DNA of 64,000 nucleotides, from contig NZ_QNQP01000002.1 in NCBI RefSeq assembly GCF_003316635.1, positions 124,001 to 188,000 of the forward strand. The letters run 5' to 3'. Each line of letters begins with the position of its first letter. Position 1 is the first letter of the stretch. Made by a program: the position numbers and the translations under genes. The notes under the pieces were generated by a model that worked only from the letters and a program-made list of their open reading frames with translations, was not told the origin of the DNA and ran no database searches. Below are positions 57,540 to 64,000 of the stretch, piece after piece. This DNA is from Roseovarius dicentrarchi (lineage in GTDB: Bacteria > Pseudomonadota > Alphaproteobacteria > Rhodobacterales > Rhodobacteraceae).

Positions 57540-57613
57540 ACCAGCGGCGCTGTAACCGATTGAGGCAACACAGGTTATTGTTCAGGCGGCAGTGACCCAA
57601 AGTGAGGCGCACC

Positions 57614-58474
57614 ATGCTATACCCTGATGCAAAGACATGGCGCGCCGCGCCAGAAAAGCATGTGCTGTTCTACGGCATGTCCGGCTTGGGCAAGACGCAT
57701 CTGTCAAATATGCTGCGCGCCTCGGGCGGCTGGTTTCACTACTCCATCGATTACCGGATCGGCACGCGCTATATGGGCGAGCTGATCGCCGACAATGCCA
57801 AGGCGCACGCCATGCAGGTGCCGTTTCTGCGTGATCTGCTGCTGTCGGATTCGATCTATATCGGCTCGAACATCACGTTCGACAATCTGGCGCCGGTATC
57901 GACCTATCTGGGCAAACCCGGCAATGTCGAGCTGGGCGGAATGCCGATAGACGAGTACCGGACGCGACAGGATCAGTTCCGCCGCGCCGAAATCGCCGCG
58001 CTGCACGACACCGCCTATTTCATCGACCGCGCCCGGCGCCTCTATGACTACCCCAATTTCATCTGCGACACGGGCGGCTCGATCTGCGAATGGGTGGATG
58101 GCAACGACCCGGACGATCCACTGCTGACCGAGCTGTCGCGCCACTGTCTGCTGATCCGGCTGGAGGGAAGCGAGGCACACACCGCCGAGCTGATCCGCCG
58201 CTTTGATCGCGCGCCCAAACCGATGGCCTATCAGCCCGAGTTCCTGACCGATGCATGGGCCGAATATTTGCGCGAAAACAACTGCGTGGAGTCCGAGGTT
58301 AATCCTGACAGATTCATTCGCTGGACCTATGCCCGCGCACTGGCACACCGCAAACCGCGTTACGAGGCGATGGCGCCATGGGGTGTCACGCTCACGCCGG
58401 ACGATGTAGGTCACATCACGGACGCCGCCAGTTTCACGGATGTGATCGCAAAGGCCATTGAGCGCCGCGAATAA
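57614..58474 (+). CDS. P-loop ATPase/kinase-like protein of unknown role
   Basis: 286 residues. A Walker A-type loop GMSGLGKTHLSNML lies near residue 25. Later motifs include IDYRIGTRYMGEL, DTAYFIDRARRLYDYPNFIC, an DTGGSICEWVDGNDPDDPLL segment and FIRWTYARALAHRKPRYEAM. The fold looks like a P-loop phosphotransferase but I recognise no named enzyme. The start at 57614 has GAGG six bases upstream. It lies just upstream of metA on the same strand. Confidence 0.7.
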   Translation: MLYPDAKTWRAAPEKHVLFYGMSGLGKTHLSNMLRASGGWFHYSIDYRIGTRYMGELIADNAKAHAMQVPFLRDLLLSDSIYIGSNITFDNLAPVSTYLGKPGNVELGGMPIDEYRTRQDQFRRAEIAALHDTAYFIDRARRLYDYPNFICDTGGSICEWVDGNDPDDPLLTELSRHCLLIRLEGSEAHTAELIRRFDRAPKPMAYQPEFLTDAWAEYLRENNCVESEVNPDRFIRWTYARALAHRKPRYEAMAPWGVTLTPDDVGHITDAASFTDVIAKAIERRE

Positions 58475-58514
58475 CCTCATATCTACCAGCCTTCCTAATT
58501 GACGGACCTGCCAA

Positions 58515-59438
58515 ATGCCCATCAAGATCCCAGCCGACCTGCCCGCATACGACGTGCTCACGCGCGAGGGTGTCATGGTCATGGACGAGGATCAGGCCGC
58601 CACACAAGACATCCGCCCGCTGCGCATCGGACTGCTGAACCTGATGCCGAAAAAGATCCAGACGGAAAACCAGTTCGCGCGCCTGATCGGCGCGACCCCG
58701 CTTCAGATTGATCTGAGCCTTATTCGCATGACCGAACATCAGGCGCGCAATACGGCCGCCGACCATATGGAGAGCTTTTATCGATCCTTTGCCGACGTGT
58801 TCGCGGCCGATGAAAAGTTCGACGGCCTGATCATCACCGGCGCCCCGATCGAGCATCTGGACTTTGTCGACGTCACCTACTGGGACGAAATGCAGCGCGT
58901 ATTCGACTGGACGCAAACCCATGTCCACTCCACCTTTGGCGTGTGCTGGGGCGGGATGGCGATGATCAACCACTTTCATGGCGTCAAAAAACACATACTG
59001 GACGCCAAGGCGTTTGGTTGCTTCCGGCACGAGAACATGAATCCCGCCTCGCCTTACTTGCGGGGGTTTTCAGACGATATGGTTGTGCCTGTCAGCCGCT
59101 GGACCGAAATGCGCAAGGATGAAATCGACGCGGTGCCGGGCCTTGAGACCTTGCTGCACAGTGACGAGGTCGGCCCCTGTCTGGTCGAGGATCAGGCGCA
59201 TCGCGCGCTGTATGTGTTCAACCATTTTGAATATGACAGCGACACGCTAAAGCAGGAATACGACCGCGACATCGCCAGCGGAACGCCGATCAACGTGCCT
59301 TGCAATTACTATCCGGGCGATGACCCGTCGCAGGCGCCGCGCAACCGGTGGCGCAGCCATGCGCACCTGCTGTACGGCAACTGGATTTCGCAGATCTACC
59401 AGACAACGCCCTACGACATTGCCACAATCGGCACATGA
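58515..59438 (+). CDS. metA: Homoserine O-acyltransferase (MetA family)
   Basis: 307 residues. The nucleophilic cysteine is in [18 protein letters not shown] (residue 144), and the substrate-site block is [19 protein letters not shown]. The residue after TGAPI is glutamate (E113). In Bacillus cereus MetA the corresponding Glu111 selects acetyl-CoA, while E. coli has glycine and uses succinyl-CoA. This predicts homoserine O-acetyltransferase activity despite the MetA fold. It opens methionine synthesis. The alpha/beta hydrolase gene follows directly. Confidence 0.92.
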   Translation: MPIKIPADLPAYDVLTREGVMVMDEDQAATQDIRPLRIGLLNLMPKKIQTENQFARLIGATPLQIDLSLIRMTEHQARNTAADHMESFYRSFADVFAADEKFDGLIITGAPIEHLDFVDVTYWDEMQRVFDWTQTHVHSTFGVCWGGMAMINHFHGVKKHILDAKAFGCFRHENMNPASPYLRGFSDDMVVPVSRWTEMRKDEIDAVPGLETLLHSDEVGPCLVEDQAHRALYVFNHFEYDSDTLKQEYDRDIASGTPINVPCNYYPGDDPSQAPRNRWRSHAHLLYGNWISQIYQTTPYDIATIGT

Positions 59439-59442
59439 CCGC

Positions 59443-60390
59443 GTGCGCAAGGCCTTGATATATATCGCCTTTGCCATAGCGGCGCTGATCGCCGTCGTTC
59501 AGATCGCCGCAGCAATGCGCGAAGGCCAAGCGCTTCGTGATTTCCCGCCAGAGGGGCAGCTGTTGGATGTGGACGGCACGCAGGTCCACGCGGTTGTGAT
59601 GGGCAGCGGGCCGGATCTGGTGCTGATCCACGGCGCCAGCGGCAACACGCGAGACATGACCTTCTCACTGGCGCCGCGACTGGCCGAACGTTACCGCGTG
59701 ATCGTGTTTGACCGCCCCGGTCTGGGCTATACCGAGCGCCTGAACACCACGGGCGCAACCCTGCGCCAGCAAGCAACGCTTCTGCGCGCCGCCGCACAGC
59801 AACTGGGCGCAGCCAGGCCGATTGTGATGGGGCAAAGCTATGGCGGCGCTGTCGCGCTGGCTTGGGCCGCGCAGTCCCCCGATGATGTGGCCGCGCTGAT
59901 CCCGGTTGCTGCCGCGTCCAACCCTTGGGATGCGCCGCTCAGCACGTTTTACCGCATCACCTCGTCCCGTTTCGGACAGGCCGTGATTGTGCCACTGATC
60001 ACTGCCTTTGTTCCGAAATCCGTTGTGGAAAACGCTGTTGAGGCTGTGTTCGATCCTCAAAGCGCGCCCGAAGGATATGCCGATCACGTCGGCGCCGCGC
60101 TGACCTTGCGCCGTGTCTCCCTGCGTGCGAATGCCGATCAAAGGGCGAATATACTGAGCGAAATCAAAGCATTGGTGCCGCTTTACGGCAGTATCACCGC
60201 CCCGACAGAGATTGTGCATGGCACCGCCGACACCACGGTGGGCCTTGAGATCCATTCGGCAAAACTGGTGGACCAGATCGACGGCGCCACGCTGACGCGG
60301 CTGCCCGGCATTGGCCACATGGCCCATCACGCGGCCGAGGATGCGGTGGTGGCGGCTATTGATCGTGCCGCCCGCCGCGCCGGTCTGTAG
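59443..60390 (+). CDS. Alpha/beta-fold hydrolase with N-terminal membrane anchor
   Basis: 315 residues. The N-terminus is a signal anchor (ALIYIAFAIAALIAVVQIAAA). The hydrolase core shows DLVLIHGASGNTRDM (oxyanion region), VFDRPGLGYT, the nucleophile elbow VMGQSYGGAVAL and a catalytic histidine in LPGIGHMAHHAAED. The best start is a GTG at 59443 just after the metA stop; a TTG at 59455 is possible. The substrate is unknown. Coupling to metA may be only positional. Confidence 0.82.
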   Translation: MRKALIYIAFAIAALIAVVQIAAAMREGQALRDFPPEGQLLDVDGTQVHAVVMGSGPDLVLIHGASGNTRDMTFSLAPRLAERYRVIVFDRPGLGYTERLNTTGATLRQQATLLRAAAQQLGAARPIVMGQSYGGAVALAWAAQSPDDVAALIPVAAASNPWDAPLSTFYRITSSRFGQAVIVPLITAFVPKSVVENAVEAVFDPQSAPEGYADHVGAALTLRRVSLRANADQRANILSEIKALVPLYGSITAPTEIVHGTADTTVGLEIHSAKLVDQIDGATLTRLPGIGHMAHHAAEDAVVAAIDRAARRAGL

Positions 60391-60462
60391 CACTGCGATT
60401 GCACCTGCGCAGCTGCCGCACCATACTGGCACAATACGGCGGCGCTAAAGGATTTGCAGCAG

Positions 60463-61350
60463 ATGACCCTCCCCTTTGATGGCGCAATCAGCGCGTTCTT
60501 TCGGCACGGCGCCCCTGATCCGATCCGCGAGGCGATCCGCACTGCGGGCAAGCGTCATATACTGGGCGACGATTACCCCTACTCCAAACGGATGGACCGC
60601 GATCATTACGAGGCCAGCCTGACCGCGATGCAGATCGAACTGGTCAAGATGCAGTCATGGGCGCAAGCCTCGGGCGCGCGCATCGCCGTTGTATTCGAAG
60701 GTCGCGATGCCGCCGGAAAAGGAGGCACGATCAAACGCTTGCGCGAGCATCTTAATCCACGTGGCGCAAGCGTGGTGGCCCTGTCAAAACCGTCCGAGAT
60801 CGAACGGACGCAGTGGTATTTCCAGCGCTACATCCGCCACCTGCCCGCCGCTGGCGAAATCGTCTGCTATGATCGCAGCTGGTACAATCGCGGCGTGGTC
60901 GAGACGGTATTCGGCTTTTGCACCGCCGAAGAGCGCGCGTTGTTCTTTGACCAGACCCCCGCCTTTGAGAAGATGCTGGTGCAGGACGGTATCATTTTGA
61001 TCAAGATCTGGCTGAACGTCGGGCGGGCCGAACAGCTGCGCCGTATGCTGGTGCGCGAGGCCGATCCGCTTAAACAGTGGAAACTCAGCTGGATCGACGT
61101 TGAGGGGCTGAAGAAGTGGGACGAATATTCCTCCGCCATCACCAGTACGCTGGACCGCACCGATACCGCCCACGCCCCTTGGACGATCATCCGGTCAGAT
61201 GACAAACGCCGCGCCCGCATCGAGGCGATCCGGCGCGTCCTGAACGCCGTCCCTTACGCGACCAAGGATCAGGCCGCGATCGGCGATGTCGATCCGGCCA
61301 TCAGCGCGGGCCTTGAAATCTGGGCGCCGGCCGAGGGCGCGGATGTCTAA
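60463..61350 (+). CDS. ppk2: Polyphosphate kinase 2 (PPK2) family protein
   Basis: 295 residues, single-domain PPK2. Signatures: Walker [21 protein letters not shown], Walker B-like [14 protein letters not shown] and the lid region [20 protein letters not shown]. Such enzymes phosphorylate nucleoside mono- or diphosphates with polyphosphate. The ATG at 60463 has AAAGGA ten bases upstream. The TetR gene starts 8 bases before its stop. Confidence 0.92.
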   Translation: MTLPFDGAISAFFRHGAPDPIREAIRTAGKRHILGDDYPYSKRMDRDHYEASLTAMQIELVKMQSWAQASGARIAVVFEGRDAAGKGGTIKRLREHLNPRGASVVALSKPSEIERTQWYFQRYIRHLPAAGEIVCYDRSWYNRGVVETVFGFCTAEERALFFDQTPAFEKMLVQDGIILIKIWLNVGRAEQLRRMLVREADPLKQWKLSWIDVEGLKKWDEYSSAITSTLDRTDTAHAPWTIIRSDDKRRARIEAIRRVLNAVPYATKDQAAIGDVDPAISAGLEIWAPAEGADV

Positions 61351-61960
61351 GCAGGGCTATCATCACGGCAACCTGCGGCAGGCATTGGTCGACTCGGCCC
61401 TGACCCTGATCGAGGCAAAAGGCCCGACCGGCTTCACCCTCTCCGAGGCGGCCAAAAAGGCCGGTGTCACCCCGGCCGCAGTCTATCGCCATTTTGCCGG
61501 GCGCGAGGATCTGATTGCCGAGGTCGCTTTGCAAGGCTACGAGATATTTGCAACGCTGATGGGCCTGGCCTACCGTTCGGGGCAGCCTTCGGCGCTTGCC
61601 GCGTTCGAGGCGACGGGCCGTGCCTATCTGGCGTTTGCCCGCAAACATCCCGGTCACTACATCGCCATGTTCGAAAGCGGCATTTCCGTCAACCGCACAC
61701 CAGAACTGGCCGCCGCCGCCGCCGCCGCGCGCCGCGTGCTGGAGCAGGCCGCCGCGCAGCTGTGCGAGCACATCCCGCAGGAAAAACGGCCGCCTGCCGC
61801 GATGTTCTCCGCCCATATCTGGGCGATGAGCCATGGGGTGGTTGAACTGTTCGCGCGCGGGTCACCCGGATCAGCCAGCCCGTTTGTGCCAGAGGATCTG
61901 CTGGAGTCGGGTATCGGGATTTATCTGCGCGGTTTGGGGTTGATCGCGCCAGACGGGTGA
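61343..61960 (+). CDS. TetR-family transcriptional regulator
   Basis: 205 residues with a TetR helix-turn-helix ([29 protein letters not shown] region) and a C-terminal WHG-like ligand domain ([15 protein letters not shown]). It overlaps ppk2 by 8 bases, so both are co-expressed and it may report on ppk2 or fatty acid or envelope status; the target is not evident. Confidence 0.88.
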   Translation: MSKQGYHHGNLRQALVDSALTLIEAKGPTGFTLSEAAKKAGVTPAAVYRHFAGREDLIAEVALQGYEIFATLMGLAYRSGQPSALAAFEATGRAYLAFARKHPGHYIAMFESGISVNRTPELAAAAAAARRVLEQAAAQLCEHIPQEKRPPAAMFSAHIWAMSHGVVELFARGSPGSASPFVPEDLLESGIGIYLRGLGLIAPDG

Positions 61961-62013
61961 TTGGATTCCGTTTCCAGTCAATACCATAGCCGAAAAACTT
62001 AAGGTAAAACGTT

Positions 62014-62040
62014 AAAAGGGCCGCCCGTGGACAGCCCTTT
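62014..62040 (-). terminator. Intrinsic terminator of rplM-rpsI
   Basis: Arms AAAGGGC (62015-62021) and GCCCTTT (62034-62040) on the plus strand; on the minus strand TTTT follows. It lies 23 bases beyond the rpsI stop, and it may also serve the convergent TetR gene. Confidence 0.7.
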
Positions 62041-62062
62041 CGCAAACAGAGTGCACAAGCAA

Positions 62063-62545
62063 TTAACGCTTGGAGAACTGGAAGCTCTTGCGCGCCTTGG
62101 CACGGCCATATTTCTTACGCTCGACAACACGGCTGTCGCGTGTCAGGAAACCTGCCGCTTTCAGGGCGCCGCGCAGGCTGGGATCATAAAGCTGAAGCGC
62201 TTTCGAGATGCCGTGCTTGACCGCGCCGGCCTGACCGGACAGACCGCCGCCGACGACAGTTGCCATCACGTCAAACTGGTCCTCGGTGCCGGAAATGGTG
62301 AACGGCTGGCGCAGGATCATTTGCAGAACCGGGCGCGCGAAATACACCTTCATTTCCTTGCCATTGACCATGACCTTGCCCGAGCCAGGCTTGATCCAGA
62401 CACGGGCGACCGCATCCTTGCGCTTGCCCGTGGCGTAGGAACGGCCCAGTTCGTCGCGGACCGGCTCACGCGGTGTTTCTTCGACCTGTGCAGTGCCCGA
62501 TGCGATCGCGTCAAGGTCCTGCAATGTGTTGATTTCGTCAGACAT
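62063..62545 (-). CDS. rpsI: Ribosomal protein S9
   Basis: 160 residues with [20 protein letters not shown] and the C-terminal [16 protein letters not shown] tail that reaches the decoding site. The start overlaps the rplM stop by 1 base. Encoded with L13 as in nearly all bacteria. Confidence 0.97.
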   Translation of the reverse strand: MSDEINTLQDLDAIASGTAQVEETPREPVRDELGRSYATGKRKDAVARVWIKPGSGKVMVNGKEMKVYFARPVLQMILRQPFTISGTEDQFDVMATVVGGGLSGQAGAVKHGISKALQLYDPSLRGALKAAGFLTRDSRVVERKKYGRAKARKSFQFSKR

Positions 62546-63009
62546 CAGTGAGCCACCCGCGTATTCTTGGAGTTCATATTCTTGACGTCCAGCACCTCGG
62601 GGCTTTGCGCCTCGTGGGGATGCTCGGCGCTTGCGTAGACGCGCAGATTGGTCAGCTGTGTGCGGCTCAGACGGTTACCCGGCAGCATGCGCTTGACCGC
62701 TTGCATGACGACACGCTCGGGGTATTTGCCCTCGAGGATCTCGCCGGTGGTGCGCGACTTGATGCCGCCCGGATGGCCGGTGTGCCAGTAGTTCGGCTTG
62801 TCACGCTTCTTGCCGGTCAGCTGGACCTTGTCGGCGTTGATGACGATGACGTTGTCGCCCATGTCCATGTGAGGCGTAAAGCTGGCCTTGTGCTTGCCGC
62901 GCAGGCGCATGGCGATGATCGACGCGAGACGGCCAAGAACGACGCCTTCCGCGTCGATCATGATCCATTTCTTGTCGATATCTGCCGGTGTTGCAGAGAA
63001 TGTCTTCAT
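62545..63009 (-). CDS. rplM: Ribosomal protein L13
   Basis: 154 residues with [20 protein letters not shown] and [18 protein letters not shown], ending in a family-typical tail. First gene of the rplM-rpsI operon behind a clear promoter. Confidence 0.97.
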   Translation of the reverse strand: MKTFSATPADIDKKWIMIDAEGVVLGRLASIIAMRLRGKHKASFTPHMDMGDNVIVINADKVQLTGKKRDKPNYWHTGHPGGIKSRTTGEILEGKYPERVVMQAVKRMLPGNRLSRTQLTNLRVYASAEHPHEAQSPEVLDVKNMNSKNTRVAH

Positions 63010-63072
63010 GTCAGGAGAACCCTATTTTGCCGGAATGGGCGCCGCAATGGCCTGCCCGGTGGTGATGGGCGG

Positions 63073-63100
63073 GTTATATAGGCTGGCCGCGCCACGTCAA
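63073..63100 (-). promoter_or_regulatory. Sigma-70-type promoter of rplM-rpsI
   Basis: On the minus strand TTGACG (63100-63095) and TATAAC (63078-63073) are separated by 16 bases, about 65 bases before the rplM start. Confidence 0.7.
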
Positions 63101-63203
63101 TGCGCGTTTTGCGCAATTTGCCACGCAATCCCAATGACTTACAAATTAGGTATTCAAATACCCCATCACTTGACGCCGATATTCCCCGGTCAGGCCGCGC
63201 GCA

Positions 63204-63632
63204 TCACCTGTGCGGCGCGGGCGGAATGGAATAGGTCATGCTGGCACGCGCCACTGGCGCGTCCGATCCATCGGAATAAACCAGCGCATCGCCCACAGCC
63301 AGAACGCGGCCCAGTTTCAGCAGCCGAACCTGCGCGATCAGGTTGGCATCGGCCGCCGGTTTGCGCATGAAATCGATGCTGCAATTCGTCGTGACCGCCA
63401 GTGCCTGCGGCCCGATCATGGCCAGCACCGCCAGATAGACACCCACATCGGCCAGCGCAAAGATTGCCGGACCCGACACGGTGCCGCCCGGACGCAGGTG
63501 GCGCTCCGACACGTTCAAGCGCAACGCCAGTTGCATCGGCGCCACCGCATCGACCGTGAAATCATGGGCAACCTGCGGGAACTGGGCCGACATGAACGCC
63601 TCAAGATCTGCGATGGACATCTTCAACGTCAT
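63204..63632 (-). CDS. PaaI-family hotdog-fold thioesterase
   Basis: 142 residues with the hotdog core RHLRPGGTVSGPAIFALADV and DFMRKPAADANLIAQVRLLK. Such proteins hydrolyse aromatic or acyl-CoA thioesters. Opposite to the enoyl-CoA hydratase gene, 58 bases away, which suggests a shared role in CoA-thioester metabolism. Confidence 0.87.
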   Translation of the reverse strand: MTLKMSIADLEAFMSAQFPQVAHDFTVDAVAPMQLALRLNVSERHLRPGGTVSGPAIFALADVGVYLAVLAMIGPQALAVTTNCSIDFMRKPAADANLIAQVRLLKLGRVLAVGDALVYSDGSDAPVARASMTYSIPPAPHR

Positions 63633-63690
63633 GCTTTCCTCCTGACACGGGTCCCACTACACTTGAACGTATCAGTTAAGGAGAGACAAG

Positions 63691-64000
63691 ATGGCATTGA
63701 TCGAACGCAGCGATACCGGCGCCGTGGCGCGGCTGACCCTGAACAACCCCGATCGGCTGAACGCGCTCAGCGATGCGATGCTGGCCGCATTGGCAGACCA
63801 TCTGGCCGCCTTGGCCGAGGATCCGACCATTCGCGCCGTTGTGCTGGCAGGCGCAGGCAAGGTGTTCTGCGCAGGCCACGACCTGAAGGAAATGACGGCA
63901 GGCCGCGATGCGGACGACGACGGGCGGGCCTTTTTCAGCGATCTTTTCAAACGCTGCGCCGCCGTCATGCTGTCCATCCGCGCCCTGCCCCAGCCCGTCA
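63691..64000 (+). CDS. Enoyl-CoA hydratase/isomerase family protein (partial)
   Basis: The first 103 residues are present and the gene runs off the right edge. LTLNNPDRLNALSDAMLAAL and AGAGKVFCAGHDLKEM, the oxyanion-hole region of the crotonase fold, are visible. AAGGAGA precedes the ATG. The substrate cannot be judged from this part. Confidence 0.9.
   Translation, partial: MALIERSDTGAVARLTLNNPDRLNALSDAMLAALADHLAALAEDPTIRAVVLAGAGKVFCAGHDLKEMTAGRDADDDGRAFFSDLFKRCAAVMLSIRALPQPV

Overview
The window is a chromosomal segment of a GC-rich alphaproteobacterium, most probably a member of the Rhodobacteraceae (Roseobacter group). The evidence is the family-level composition: an hmu haem operon, a cysG-DUF2849-cysI-cysH-DUF934 sulfite block, DUF6456 and DUF6477 proteins, a MlaB-MlaE fusion, a second N-type ATPase and a non-pyrrolysine MttB homologue. 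Gene density is high, many genes overlap by 4 bases (ATGA), and no tRNA, rRNA, CRISPR array, insertion sequence or prophage was seen.

Layout. 1-5.5 kb: a leftward cluster of choline-kinase-like, dimethylglycine/sarcosine-dehydrogenase-like, inositol-monophosphatase-like and EutH-like genes, facing a DeoR regulator; it looks like uptake and breakdown of a methylated amino compound. 5.6-8.6 kb: an orphan SoxCD-type sulfite dehydrogenase pair and a decayed LodA-family quinoprotein oxidase gene. 8.7-9.8 kb: an M20 amidohydrolase. 9.9-20.2 kb: a haem acquisition island made of a leftward (periplasmic protein)-exbB-exbD-exbD-tonB operon, a haem receptor, and a rightward hmuS-(small membrane ORF)-hmuT-hmuU-hmuV-chaN-monooxygenase operon. 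20.3-29.2 kb: housekeeping genes (lon, tgt, SPFH/NfeD, a RimB-RimK fusion, sufT, an IscA-type protein, tpiA, an Lrp regulator). 29.3-34.4 kb: assimilatory sulfate/sulfite reduction and ferredoxin-NADP reductase. 34.5-38.6 kb: a four-gene Mla/MCE lipid transport operon. 38.8-40 kb: a Crp/Fnr regulator and a CBS-domain protein. 40-46.6 kb: a complete nine-gene N-ATPase operon (atpDCQRBEFAG) whose c subunit carries a Na+-type two-carboxylate site. 46.6-50.7 kb: arcC, arcB and an arcD reading frame fused to a doubly truncated arginine deiminase. 50.9-64 kb: a baeRF-type protein, DUF6456 and DUF6477 proteins, an MttB homologue, guaA, a CMD-family protein, a P-loop protein, metA, an alpha/beta hydrolase, ppk2, a TetR regulator, rplM-rpsI, a thioesterase and the start of an enoyl-CoA hydratase.

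How it fits together. The two arms of the haem island probably share an iron-controlled region near 15.0 kb: the receptor and TonB complex move haem across the outer membrane, HmuTUV across the inner membrane, and HmuS, ChaN and the ABM protein handle it afterwards. The arc genes run directly into the N-ATPase genes on one strand, so fermentative ATP formation and a Na+-pumping ATPase may be co-transcribed. The deiminase step is damaged here: the fragment lacks the stretch carrying two catalytic residues, while the antiporter, transcarbamylase and kinase are intact. Starts were refined by looking for ribosome binding sites and overlaps. Family assignments are from memory of conserved motifs, without any database search.
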